Source: Branchiostoma floridae (taxonomy: Eukaryota; Chordata; Leptocardii; Amphioxiformes; Branchiostomatidae). From it: DNA of 64,000 bases. The position numbers and the translations under genes are program-made. The first letter of the stretch is position 1. Every line of letters starts with the position of its first letter. Where the stretch lies: NCBI RefSeq assembly GCF_000003815.2, contig NC_049991.1, positions 19,789,375 to 19,853,374 on the forward strand, in the 5' to 3' direction. Positions 32,701 to 43,854 of this stretch are shown here, piece by piece. Under the pieces are notes generated by a model. That model saw nothing but the letters and a program-made list of their open reading frames with translations, did not search any database and was not told the DNA's origin.

Positions 32701-34309
32701 TTGAGAGGGGCGAGCTGTCCAGCCGAGGTTTCCGGCCCTTTCCACAAGTCGAGGCGCGAAGGCCAAACTACCCCACGTCCAGCGAACGTGACGTCAAACG
32801 TGACTTTGAACTTATGGTGGTCCGAACCAGCCTTGAAGACGGAGCCGGTAACATCTACCACCTGCCGACTTAGGATTACCATCGGACCACCGTTAGGGGT
32901 TGATACAGCGAGGACACTATCACGCACTAGTGCTACCACTGCGGGGTTGTTTTTACTGTTGTTTGACGACACAACCACCAAACAGAATCAAACCAACAAC
33001 AACAAACGTGCGCATACTAGAGGTTATTTTGGTAGTCTCTACCAGACTGACTACGCTGGCTATTATAGGGAGAATAATTTGTCTGGGGAGTTTAGCTACC
33101 AGAGGAGTTGGTCGGCCGAGAAGGAGAAACATGAACCTAAGCGTGGACTTACTCCCCTGGCTAATTTCCCGATTATGTTTGCCGAATTCTTCAATCCCCG
33201 TACCCCCGTAGAAAGGCCTGGTGGAGGCTATTTTTTTTGGAAGTGTCGTGTTCTTCAGCCAAGTTCCAATACTTCCGGGTACTTATAAGAAAACGTTCAT
33301 ACTGTGTGTATTCAAGGCATAGAAGGTACATTGACATGTGTTCCTGCCCCTTGTTTTGTTGTTAACTCATGACGACCGGTTATGTTACTGAACTTGGTGA
33401 TCACAGAGGGGCTCATATATTTTTGAGATGTGTATGGAATTTTACCTGGGATTATGACAGAAAACATCACACCAGTCACTTAGATGTTTGAACAACTCTA
33501 AACAGTCGAGAAAAAACATTTTCAAGCCCTACGTTTTATTCTGTGTAGTTAATAACATGATATTTGACAGAGCATCATTTCCCCAGCCGCACAATTCTAA
33601 CGACAGAGGCCTACATACAAATTGTGTAAATGTTAAATTGTGTCCTACCAAACTCTTTCGTGATTCTAACAAACAAAAAACTTAAAATGAATCTAGTTCG
33701 GGAAACACCAGGATTGGATATTAGGATTTTACCATGGTCAATATTGACCGAAGAAGGCCATATATAGATACCAGGACTCATGCAGTTTACCTTCTTACTT
33801 TTCTTTATCCGAACAGACAACGGTTGAATCATGTCAAGGTCAGGAAACGCAACGATCCATCTTCCGTGCCTGCGTTCCGCGGTCCCCGCAGGTGACAGCT
33901 GGGTTTATGTATGTCTAGGTCAGGAAATGCGGGACCTACCTTTCCCGTTGCTGAAGAGGCGCATGAGGTACAGGTCTGGTCGGGAGGAGAAGACCTCAGC
34001 CTTGGTCACCAGCGCCTCCCTCACCGCGGCGTACCCGTTCAGCACGACCACCTGTTGCGGCCCGAACTTCACCCCCAGCACCGGCCCGTACTCCCGGCTC
34101 CACTCCGAGAACTTCACGTGCGGCCGGCGGCCCAGCAGCGGCAGGTGCCCGAGCAGCGGCCAGGCGGGCGGCCCTGGCGGGAACGTCCCCGTCCGACGAC
34201 TCTTCTTGTTCATGAAGACGAGGAGCAGGACGAGAACGAGTGCCAGGCCGTACGTGGTGTCGCCCACGAAGAGCCGGGTAGGACTTGTCTGCAGTTTCGG
34301 GGAAGCCAT
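29554..34309 (-). CDS. Cytochrome P450 gene B, CYP2-clan (3 exons, 505 aa)
   Basis: A paralogue of gene A with the same exon plan: 34309-33940, 31254-30286 and 29732-29554, both introns in phase 1. Anchor at residues 20-33 (YGLALVLVLLLVF), hinge PPGPP at 44-48, helix I AGSEST at 314-319, ExxR (EILR) at 370-373, PTRF at 425-428, and heme loop FLVGRRACIG with Cys451. It ends CAVPR, five residues short of gene A. By eye exon 2 is about three-fifths identical to gene A, but part of exon 1 is almost identical at the DNA level. Intact and probably functional; an ER monooxygenase of unknown substrate. Confidence 0.93.
29756..30085. repeat. 16-bp minisatellite with 48-bp higher-order unit
   Basis: Three 16-bp variants (GAACTTAGCAACGGTC, GAACTTGGCAACGGTC, GAATTTAGCAACGATA) form a 48-bp unit repeated nearly perfectly about three times, then decaying. 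It fills most of P450 gene B intron 2 and, because 48 is a multiple of 3, stays open in the reading frame of exon 3. Confidence 0.92.
30286..31254 (-). CDS. P450 gene B exon 2: main catalytic domain
   Basis: A 969-bp exon encoding GIGLAPYCAKWKAQRK through helix I, ExxR and the PERF region to FLVG. Acceptor ACCACAG at 31261-31255, donor GTGAG at 30285. Strong GC and CpG content compared with its surroundings. Confidence 0.93.
31410..31590 (-). pseudogene. Duplicated acceptor and start of P450 gene B exon 2
   Basis: On the - strand it reads TACTGCAG then GGGTCGGCCTGGCACCTTA, copying the true TACCACAG then GGATCGGTCTGGCACCTTA. Only about 18 bases of exon are included; the frame then runs into a stop after about a dozen codons. 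Flanking intron words (CTTCATTCTCCAGTCAACTTAAGG) are duplicated too. Confidence 0.8.
32649..32981 (-). other. Unassigned 110-residue open frame
   Basis: An open frame with ordinary amino-acid mix (for example VILSRQVVDVTGSVF and KVTFDVTFAGRG). It has no flanking exon that I can join and no domain that I recognise. It could be a repeat, a pseudogene fragment or chance; another long frame overlaps it on the + strand. Confidence 0.2.
33940..34309 (-). CDS. P450 gene B exon 1: membrane anchor and hinge
   Basis: Encodes residues 1-123 plus one base, from ATG at 34309-34307 to SNGK before the donor GTAGGT. Bases 34069-34200 differ from gene A 15664-15795 at a single position, changing PPGPPG to PPGPPA. 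Confidence 0.92.
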
Positions 34310-34373
34310 GATGCGTGAGGACGTCCAAGTGTTCTTCGTACAGACTTCTGTAGTGGCTGACAACGTGACAGCG

Positions 34374-34383
34374 TCTTATATAA
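34374..34383 (-). promoter_or_regulatory. TATA box of P450 gene B
   Basis: CTTATATAAG, about 65 bp upstream of the start codon, implying a 5' UTR of about 35 bases. Gene A has a comparable element. Confidence 0.65.
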
Positions 34384-35113
34384 GAGCTGACTCGCTCCAC
34401 TTGGCTAAGACGGGCACAGGCATGACGGGTCTGGCGATCAGGGTCAAAGACTCGAGTTCTCTCTGACGAACCAGTCGTCAGGCAAGTTGCGCCAATGAGA
34501 CGGTGAGAACGTATATCTCTCATCCCCTCGCGTCAGATCCTTGCACGTGACACTGCCTGGGGTTTGTTTATGGTTTTCCTTCAACGGATATAGGAAGTGA
34601 CGTTGTGCCTTGGAAGCCAGAAAGAAGCTCTTCTCCACAACCAGTAAAAAATAAGCCGGTTGCATCAGAAATGCTTCCTAAGCTTGTACACGAGTCAGAA
34701 GCCATTGGACCCAAAGGCTGCAGAAGCAACGACGTTCTAGAAATGTTCAGCTAAACTTTCTACAAGCATCACACACCCTACGCCTCCTTTCTTTGACTTT
34801 GACTTTGTTTGGATCCACATTTGACCTCTCTCAGTTGTCAGTTTGCCCGTGAAGCCGAGTGATTTGTCCGTGAAGTTCGTGAGGTCATCGACCTCCTGGG
34901 GAGGACACGCCTACCTCGGGCAGAGCGCCACCGCGCACGGGGGAGGCACGTGTTACATCCGGGTTCTCCAAACATGCCGGGCCGCTACACTCGGAGATCG
35001 GGGTGGGCAGGTACAACGTTTTGTCACCTTTGCCAGAATGGCAAGGTTATGTTTAAGGCTTGTACGTCTGTGTGTGTGTGTGTGTGTGTGTGCGCGTGTG
35101 TGTGTGTGTGTGT

Positions 35114-35275
35114 GAACAGCATAACTCGAGAAGCCTTGGATGGATCCTGATGATATTTGGTAGGTGGGTAGGGGTCGGGAAAACAAAGGTCAAGTTCAAT
35201 AATGGGCCCCCTAGCAGCTTGCTAAGGTACTTTAGCGGAACTTCCACTTTTGATATCTCGTGTTCTGGGCATGCT
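35114..35275. repeat. Dispersed repeat beginning GTGAACAGCATAACTC
   Basis: Starts after a TG run and continues GATGGATCCTGATGATATTTG, CAATGGGCCCC-like words and TTTTGATATCTCGTGTTCTGG. Related copies occur at about 35430, 46881/47607 (split by a LINE) and 49900-50045, and in reverse at about 13030. Confidence 0.7.
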
Positions 35276-38194
35276 GTGTTCGTGATTTTTTGGGTGGTAG
35301 ATAGCCCTTGGAGCAGAGAGCAAGTGTTGTGAGTTTGGGCTCCCTAGATATCTCTATGAAAATTGGAGACATTGTTTTGGTTGTGTCTTTGTGTGTGCCT
35401 GTCTGTGTATTTGTGTTTCCAGATTTTTTAGTCGGCATACTAGTAATTCAAGAACCTCTGGATGGATTACGATGATATTTGGAACGCTACACTTGGAGAT
35501 CAGGGTGGGTAGGTACAACATTTTATTATCACCATGTGTCTGTCTGTCTACGTGTTTGTGTGAACCTAGGTAGGTGTCGGGAAACCAATGGCCATGGTAG
35601 TTTTTTTTTTAAAATTTTATTTCGTTGGCAGTATAACAAGAAATACAACCAGGGCTACTTTTAGAAGGCTATTATCAAGGGCTAGCCCTGGTAACAGCAC
35701 AATACACAATATAAACGCAGGGCATTTGTAAGCGTTCAACCCAGCCTTTGTTAAATAAAAACAAACACTTTCCACATGTTTTCTACTCTTCTACTAGTCA
35801 AGTATACTCCGTAGTCTTCCAGTTATCGCGACAGGACAATGCATGGAAATGTGTCGGGAAAACTTCAGCTTTTAAATTGCCAAAGCGACTTTGCCAAGGG
35901 TTGAAGAGGCTTCGTCTAGCGACCCTGATAAACTTTCCTTAGATTTCTTTAAGACTTCTCAGTGCTCTAGTCTGGGTGTAGCAAGCACTGCCTTATCCAT
36001 TTAGGAACCGAATCTCTGATAACGACAACTAAGACATGGTCCTTACAAGTCAGTAACTCGCGTTACTTTCTCCTACGTTCTGTGCTGGCCTCCTTGCATA
36101 CTTTCTTTATGTGGAGCACAATTTTACATAATTCACTCAAACCGTCATCTAGTTCATTGAGTTTACTGGGATACCCTCTAGTCCTTAATGGGACTAACCT
36201 TCTAAGACTCGGTAACGATACAAAGATTAATACAAATTCATAAAACAGATGTACACATAATTGTATGATACATGGAGTCCTCGTCGACTTGACGGACGAA
36301 CGACACTGATACAGATTACATACAAATACAGACCAGAATAACATACAGATGCATACTTAAAATAAAGAATTAAAAAATAAGAACTATGAGCAGTGGTCAG
36401 ACCAAAATTTACAATCATGGACTGACTAAAAACCCTTAGGTTGCATTATATTCATCTATCATTTTCTTGAACCGCCCCACATTGGATACAGTCATAACTT
36501 TGCATTCCACAACTTTACAGATTTACGGGTGTCATGGTGGACTAGAAGCTCCTGCCAGAAACCCCCGCCCCCAGGCCGTCAATACGCGTTTCTGTCTCCC
36601 TTTCTAGTACTATAAGTAGGTGAAAGGTGGGCTCCCAGCCTTGTAAGCGTCTATGTCCATAGTACCAGGTCAGATACAGCTTTGTTGCGACCTTGACATT
36701 GTCCTACAAACCTCAGTCTTCCGTCCCTTATTTTTGTCTGAAAGTTTTGTTTAACAGACTCGCATACACGTCTTTTAAATTGTTCTTGCGTAAGTTTAGA
36801 CACATCGTAGCATTCTGGGGTCGCATCCATTCATCTTAGCCGATGCTAGATACTTCTCTTCACTTGAGGCGATTGACAAAAATTGTGTAAAGGCCCTTTT
36901 TTAAGGTCACAACATTGGAATCTTCCAGGGATTCGAACTCAGTAACTCCAGGTTCTGAGTCTACAACCCTAACCACCTGTAATCCATTAAATATCACTGT
37001 TTCTTCGCTATCTTCAGGAGTCCCTTATATAGGCACAAATCAATATTGATTAATTGTGCAAATAAACCGTAACGGGCACTCAATTGTACGAGGTTGAAAT
37101 GTTCCAGATCCGGAGACGTACTATATGATGAACAGGGTCAATGCTCGTTCGGTCAGCATGCGGACATGGCACAGTGTCCAGTCGTAGGCCAAGGATGAAG
37201 ACACATCAAATGATATGCACGGATACCCAACTTGTACTTGTGTGCTCACCGTGAAGCGGTTCTCCTGTTATGCAGTACAAATACAAATGGTTTTCTCGGA
37301 TGAAAAATCTCCAGGCTAGACTGTCTCCCTGCCGCCAGTTCATACAAGTCTAACTGGTGGCAACCAGTTCGTACAAGAATGAACTAGTGACAGTGAAGGT
37401 ATTTTTTTCTAAATTTCATTTCATCAATTTTCAGTGGTTTCACGTTCCTACATGGTTGCCACATCAAGGACTAACACACCGTGACGCAAATAAAAAAGAC
37501 ACGATAGGTTATTCAAAACAAAAATAAAAATCAACCGCCTACAGAACACATACTAAACGATCACTCTGAGAGGTCAAGATTCGTAAATGCTCCCTGTGTG
37601 AATGTACCCTGACGATACCCGGACGGGGGGTGGACTGTGGTTATCGACAGGGAGAAGGCGCCAATAAATCAAGAGACAGGTGTTTCAAAGGGAAAACTCA
37701 AACCGACTGCCCTTAATCTTAAGAACACCTGTTTAACGTTTATATGAGGAATCTGGTCAAAACTAGACCAATTGTATTCCGCCCCATTTAGCCCTTTGTC
37801 TATCCTACTAACTGATATACGTTACGAGGCGGGCCGAATGTGGGTCAAGGACGCCATCAGTACTCATGCCCTGTAGGTCACCCTACGTAAGAGACCTACA
37901 TGTACAGGTCACCCTAGGCACGAGTCCTACAGGACATGACTGGCGAGACCTCGTCACAAAACAGCGATTAGCATAATTGGCGGGAAATCAGTTTTTCTGC
38001 TGGATGATGAGGGTTGAAAGTTTTGATACGGTACAAGAAGAGTTCTTTAACTGTTTGAAGATGCCTGCTGTGAACATGAAGATCTTCCTAGTGTCTTAAG
38101 TAGTCCTAGATAGAATCGCGAGAAGGAGGGGAAGAGTCAAGAGCAATCGTCAAGCAGTTCGTCAAGATGAGATGGAAATGATAAAGTATTCAAA

Positions 38195-38520
38195 ATTCAT
38201 CGTCATAATAGAATTGTCAATTCAGCTAGATTCATATAGGCACGTGTACAGCTCCAACCTCGTCATAATAGAATTGAGAATACAGCTATATTCAGGTAAA
38301 CTTTGTACATCTTTATAATAGAATTGGAAACACAGCTGGATTCGGGTACAATTCCTACCCGTCATGATATAATTGGAAATACATCTAGCAATGTGTGTAC
38401 AATTCCCACCCGTCAAAATGGAATTGGAGATAAATCTAGATTCATACATGTAGACAGTTTCTGCTTCGTCATGATAGAATTGGAAATACAAGAAGATTCG
38501 GGTGCAATTCCTGCTTGTGA
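38195..38520. repeat. Minisatellite, 49-60-bp units, 6 copies
   Basis: The word CGTCATGATAGAATTGGAAA recurs with variation at 38201, 38261, 38311, 38360, 38411 and 38467. A C20-like run follows at 38521-38540. Confidence 0.8.
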
Positions 38521-39618
38521 CCCCCCCCCCCCCCCCCCCACTTCAGGAGATCCGACTCCTCTACAGGCAGCTAGATAACTCACGGTGTGATGACACACGA
38601 AGTTAGCTGTGAGTAAAAATATGTATACATATAATGGCGACCCGGTCCGGGTCAGGTTTGACCACGTTGCTAAAGATGTTTAATTTGCTCCCAGTAGTTC
38701 CGGAACTGAGTCCTTCACAACAACAATAGAGACGTACCGTTACCGTGCCGTTAGGATCGGAGGAGTGTCATGGACATCTGTTGTTGATACAGAACGCCCG
38801 GTTTTGGATCAAACACACTTCCGCTCCTGAAAGCCTCTTTTGAAACCTTTTTCTGCTCGTTGAAAGAGTCGACAAAGCCCGGTGATGACACTGGCATTGA
38901 ACCTGAACGTGTGGCGTTGTCAACAAGGGGACGTTGTCTCGTTGCGTTAGACATCAAACAACACCAAAGAACGGCAGAAGCATTGATCAGGAAGGTGGTG
39001 GGAGAATTGGGTACTGTACCTTCTGTGTTTTGTGACTACAATCCCTCGAAAGGGATGATGTTTTGAGGCGGAAGTGGAACTTGTCGTAGTTTCATCTTTG
39101 TCTAGACTTACAACAACGTCCCATAGGAACGAGATGTAAGGAACTGACAGTGCCATATGGAACTAAAAGCTATTTTCAAATCATGAATTTGATCATGTCA
39201 AGACACTGCAACAATCGAGAATTGTCAACGGAAATGGACTTATCTTCTTTTTATTGCAGTCTTTTCTGTCGACTCCGTTTTGAAGAGAAAACGTAACATA
39301 CGTCTCTGACAAGGCGTATTTATTTCGGCACTAGTTTGATAAAAACTGTATATCGTATTTTTCAAGAATTTTCATAAAATGTCATTGTTCATCGAAAGAG
39401 CGAGTGCCAGAACCAGGTGTGGACGAGACGGGTTGCTTCCTGAACAGCTTAACATTAACATGAAATTGGTTACGTAACGCGTCAAAACAGGTTAATTTTG
39501 GAAATGCAGGCTGCGTAGACAAACTATGCAAAAAGCAATTTTCAGTTTCAAGCACTCAATCTAAGTTACCAGCCCTTTGGACAGTCAGTTTTGTCATCTA
39601 TAGGAGATACAACTACAT

Positions 39619-40064
39619 TAGGGCTGGGTACCGGTACAGAAAATTCAGGTCCAGGTCCAGTTCAGGTCCAGAGGATCAGGTCCAGGTCCGGACCTGAACC
39701 TGGACCTGATTCAGTATGACTCATACCAATGGTCCATTTCACTACAAAGAAATCTGTTTGGTGGAGTATTAGACATAACACTGGCGTTTTAAAATACTAC
39801 AACGCTAACTGCACCTGTACGATTGACCAAGGGATTGACTGTAAACATTGGTAGAAAATACTATAAACTCTACTCTACTTCACTCTTGTCATTTTCTTCC
39901 AACTGCAAGCGCCAAAACGTATGAATGCCTTATAAAATAATATGTTAATTTTCTAATCGGTCCAACATCCGGTCCACCTAATTTTTTCATGTCCGGTTTT
40001 TCTGGACCGGTCCAATAAGAAAAACCGGTTTTGTACCGGTACGCTGTACCGATACCCAGCCCTA
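39619..40064 (+). mobile_element. hAT-like MITE, copy 1, with 8-bp target-site duplication
   Basis: Ends TAGGGCTGGGTACCGGTAC and GGTACCCAGCCCTA-type; the 8-bp AACTACAT flanks both sides (39611-39618, 40065-40072). Subterminal DNA is a set of AGGTCCAGGTCC repeats in both orientations. The 8-bp duplication and TIR type point to the hAT superfamily. Confidence 0.9.
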
Positions 40065-40102
40065 AACTACATGTATCGACCAGTTGTCAATTGCTTATCT
40101 AA

Positions 40103-40680
40103 AGCCCCCTTCACACGAATGAGCCAGAATGCCGTCGGAATAAAAAATTCTTTTTTATTCCTGGCAATTCCTGGCGATTCGTAGTGTGTTCTAACTGCAT
40201 TCCAGCTACTCGTGTCGGTTCTTTTGGCTAGCCCGAAAGTTTTTGAGATGTTAAAAACTGTCGAGGTGCATTCGAAGTGGAGAAATGTCGAATGGCATTC
40301 GTAGTGGATTCTTAGTGGATTCTAACTATTCCTACTGCAGTCTGACCGCAGTCTGCGGCATTCCAACATTATTCGAAACATTCTTATCTCATTCGATGGA
40401 GAATCGAAACGGCAAGCCATCTCGAATCCTGCCCGAATGTGAACGAAAGAATATCTGGAATGTAGTCGGAATGTCCAGAATACACTACGAATGCACAGGG
40501 ATAGAAAAGAAATCATTCTGACGGCATTCTTGCTCATTCCTTCTCGTGTGAAGGGGATTTAAGGCCCATTTGGAATTCCCACCCGAATGGCCCCGAATGT
40601 GGCACGAATTTTGCAAATACTTCATTCCGGCTGATTCTGCTTGATTCCTGCTGATTCGGTTTCAGTGTGAAGGCCCTATA
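40103..40680 (-). mobile_element. Foldback MITE rich in GAAT/ATTC words, copy 1
   Basis: On the - strand it starts GGGCCTTCACACTGAAACC and includes an internal end-like CCCCTTCACACGAGAAGG, closing with TCGTGTGAAGGGGGC. Copy 2 (42357-42826) has the same order of parts in the other orientation. Confidence 0.8.
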
Positions 40681-40869
40681 AAGGATACAGCATTTGGAGC
40701 TGATGGATCTCCAAAACATGAACCTTTACAGGTTCTTACCCTCAAACCCCAAGCCTACAATCCGTCACTTTGCCAGATGAGTACGAAATACTCATCATCA
40801 AAGAGCTTATGGAAAAAATGATAATCGAGATTGCATGGCCACTTTAGAGCCTCTGTGAACTGATCCCCA

Positions 40870-41125
40870 GCCTGAATTGAAACTTGTAAATAAATCTTGG
40901 CTGTTCCATTGACTTGTGTATTGTGTATATATTATGTATTGACTGCTCCTTTTTATGCACTGTGTATATAATGATGGCATGGCTGATGACTGTTTTTAAT
41001 TGACATGTATGTAAATAATGACCACTGTATGTACTAGTATGTTGTCTATATGAAGTCCAGGAAGATCAGTGGCGTGCCCTAGGGCACGTCACTAATGGAT
41101 CTTCTAATAAAGTCTCAAAGTCTCA
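40870..41125 (+). mobile_element. LINE 3' UTR and tail
   Basis: Ends in CTAATAAAGTCTCAAAGTCTCAAAG, a short repeat tail after a polyadenylation-like signal; just before it GTGCCCTAGGGCAC is a perfect palindrome. No coding part remains. Confidence 0.65.
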
Positions 41126-41300
41126 AAGAGCGATGGGAGAAAATAGGTTCCAATTGAGGTCATTTTGGAATATGCCCGGGTTTCACGTTACATGGGATGA
41201 GACAATCCAAGGGAAATAAAAGGGTGTTTTTGTTTGTATAGTGCTTGTTTATTTGTTTGCCTGCATACCCGGTAAACCGTCTCATGACGTTACATATAAT

Positions 41301-41555
41301 CATCTGGTGTATTTTGCCAGCCAGTAGGTACCCAGTATGAGTAATGAGGCTGTTTAACGTGGTCGAGGCACCTCCTCGAGCACGGGACCCCCGTTTTACG
41401 TCCCTCCCGGAAGACGATTTCGTGGAAACTTCGTGAGGCTACAGCAATCCGGACGTCCTTGGTTGGTCCCCCATCCAAGCACTGTCCGGACCGTCGCGTT
41501 GCTTAACTTCCGAGATCGAGGGATCGGGTGTACCAACGCGCCACGCGGCCGTAGC
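41301..41555 (-). mobile_element. 5S-rRNA-derived SINE, copy 1
   Basis: On the - strand the head reads GCTACGGCCGCG, CGATCTCGGAAGTTAAGC and GCTTGGATGGGGGACC, which are the 5S rRNA internal promoter regions. The body (GTCCCGTGCTCGAGGAGG) resembles that of the tRNA-type SINEs here, and it ends GCAAAATACACCAGATG. A near-identical copy is at 56279-56535. Confidence 0.9.
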
Positions 41556-42356
41556 TATCAGGTACATATAGAATACAACACCCGACCGCGGGTGGGGACC
41601 GAGGGTGATGCGGAATACACCGTGTTGTATTCTATATGTACTCTATTTATGTCATGTTTTGTTGTATTCTATTTATGTCATACTTACCTGAGAAAACCCA
41701 TGTTTTGATGCGAAATGCGCAGAAGTTGAATAAATTTGGTGCCCTCGAACAAAGTGTTACAACAGCAATGTTTCAACGTCCGAATCAGGTATTCGAATTG
41801 CCAACCGTGCCGCACTCGGCCCGCTCGATTTCCCAGAAGGAAGCCTGTATGATGCAAACTTCGAGCCTGTGTGATACGGAAAGTTATCACACGGTCAGGA
41901 ATACCCATATCGAACGTTTTCGCGTCACAGGCATGACATAATGAGGAGTACAAGCTGCATATCTGCCATTTGATCCACTCACACAGGGATGGACTCTATT
42001 CAACGTTCAATCCAAGGGACGTCCCTATCCGAAGCTAGACACTCATGTACAACTCGTGAGTCGAGCGAGGAAAGTCGTGAAAACAGCCTTTTACAGGTCA
42101 TTGCACCACCTCGAATTGTGGGGTAAGAATTCGTTTCCAGAGTGGGGGGGGGGGGGGGGGCTGGTTCACTTTGACAAGCCAACTGCACTAATCTTAGGCA
42201 GGGAGAGTGTGGGAATAGTAAGGTCTTATTGTCACAAGCTGGAGATTTACTGCTTTTCAGTTGGATTAAAAAAAAACATGTGTGTTCACTGTCAACGGCA
42301 GTCAGGCGAGAAATATCGTCACTAGTCGGTCTGATAGAGTCCACATTTATGCACTT

Positions 42357-42826
42357 AAAGGGCCTTCACACTGAAACCGAATTAGCAGGAATCAAGCAGA
42401 ACCAGCCGGAATGAAGTACAGTCAAACCTGTATTAGGGGCCACCTCTACAGAGGGGCCACCTGTCCATAGTGGCCACATTTTGTCGGTCCCTTGGGTATC
42501 TTATCTACAAGTTACCACCTCTGTACAGAGGCCACCTGTCTAGAGTGACCAAATTTGTCCGGTCCCTTGAGTGGTCGCTCTAGACAGGTTTGACTGTATT
42601 TGCACAATTCGTGCCACATTCGGAGCCATTTTGAGTGGGAATTCCAAATGGTCTTTATATCCCCTTCACACGAGAAGGAATGAGCCAGAATGCCGCCAGA
42701 ATGAAAATCCTTTTCTATTCTTGGGAATTCGTAGTGTACTCGAAATTTTCGCTGCATTCCAGATATTCTTTTGGCCACATTCTGGCTGGATTCGAAGATT
42801 CTTGTGTGAAGGGCCCTTAAGATGCT
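42357..42826 (+). mobile_element. Foldback MITE rich in GAAT/ATTC words, copy 2 (interrupted)
   Basis: Starts GGGCCTTCACACTGAAACC and ends CTTGTGTGAAGGGCCC. It is interrupted at 42419-42596 by a TA-flanked element; the uninterrupted form is copy 1. Confidence 0.85.
42419..42596. mobile_element. Tc1/mariner-type MITE in a TA target
   Basis: Ends CAGTCAAACCTGT and ACAGGTTTGACTG, flanked by TA on both sides (42417-42418, 42597-42598). The interior repeats GGCCACCTCTACAGAGG-like words. Copy 1 of the host MITE shows the empty site GAAGTATTTGC. Confidence 0.93.
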
Positions 42827-43705
42827 CAAGTTGCTCAAGCGACTGGATTTCCAAAATGATAACCAGTTGCTTGAGTAACTGTTTTTGGCGTACAAGGAGA
42901 GATCTCCCACTGCTAAGGTCAAACTCAACAAGTCAGAATTTAGACTAGACTAGTGAAGTTATACATGTATTAGTCTCCAATGTTCATCTTTCCTTTTGTA
43001 ATTAGCCCCTGGGCACGACATTTGCAATAAACTTAAAGAAATTGCTATAATTCCCACTTTCTTAATTCTTCTTTCTCCTTTAACGTTGTCTTGATGATTG
43101 TAAGAAGCGACTAGACATACCACCAGTCGACAGATCACGCCCAGACACTCCACCATTAGCAAACATTAAGACAGAAGACAGATGACAACATCAAAGTGAT
43201 ATAAGTCGCCGGTGTTCCAACACATTTCGTGAACCTCTCTTCTCTTTCGACAAAAAGGAATAAATCACCTTCAAACATAACCAACAACAGGTTTCGGGTA
43301 CCGGCGTGAAATCCTTGCCAGTCTCGTGTATGTTGTTCCCAGACTTGTCCGGTTTATTTTCGGCTGGACAAGCGGTTATTTTTAGCCCTTCTCTCTATTT
43401 TTGTCCCCTCCGCGCGTCACGTTCCTCTCGTACACAGCCAAATCTTGTTAAATCTAAACACGGACATCTTGAACGACTTAACTGCGAAAGACGAAGCTTT
43501 ATTTGAAAGTTCAAGTGCTCGTTCCGATTACGTGTAATGCCCCGGACACTCTGACAATCTAAGCTTGCTACTGCTATGTGAGGGTGGGTGGGTTTGCTAC
43601 AGAAGAAGTTGACTTAGACTTTGTTCGAATTGCAACATGGACAATAAAATGTGAACACAGGGCTATATATGTATATAGGCAGATAACTAGCTGATATTGT
43701 GACAT

Positions 43706-43786
<81 letters not shown>

Positions 43787-43799
43787 CATACACATACAC

Positions 43800-43854
<55 letters not shown>

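Larger units (their letters stand above)
31255..33939. other. Intron 1 of P450 gene B
   Basis: Contains a tandem duplication of the exon-2 acceptor region (about 31410-31590 copying 31237-31410), an unassigned 110-residue open frame (32981-32649) and a GGTCAATATTGACC palindrome near 33738 shared with about 5936. The rest, including 31600-32640, shows nothing I can name. Confidence 0.55.
34384..39610. other. Gene-poor region upstream of P450 gene B
   Basis: Holds a (TG)n run (35070-35113), repeat R-AACTC (35114-35275 and a weaker copy at about 35430-35525), a - strand LINE 3'-end-like stretch near 35610-35710, and a 50-60-bp minisatellite (38195-38520). No host gene is seen. Confidence 0.5.

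Noticed and set aside
33831..34466. 211-residue + strand frame and other frames over P450 exons
   Set aside because: Shadows of the GC-rich P450 exons on the opposite strand; no motifs.
34310..35000. Dioxin-response (TNGCGTG) sites upstream of P450 gene B, which would support a CYP1-type gene
   Set aside because: I found GCGTG cores but none with the full consensus, and the heme loop is CYP2-like.
41301..41555. Functional 5S rRNA gene
   Set aside because: Only the internal part resembles 5S rRNA; the 3' half is replaced by a SINE body, and a near-identical copy exists at 56279.
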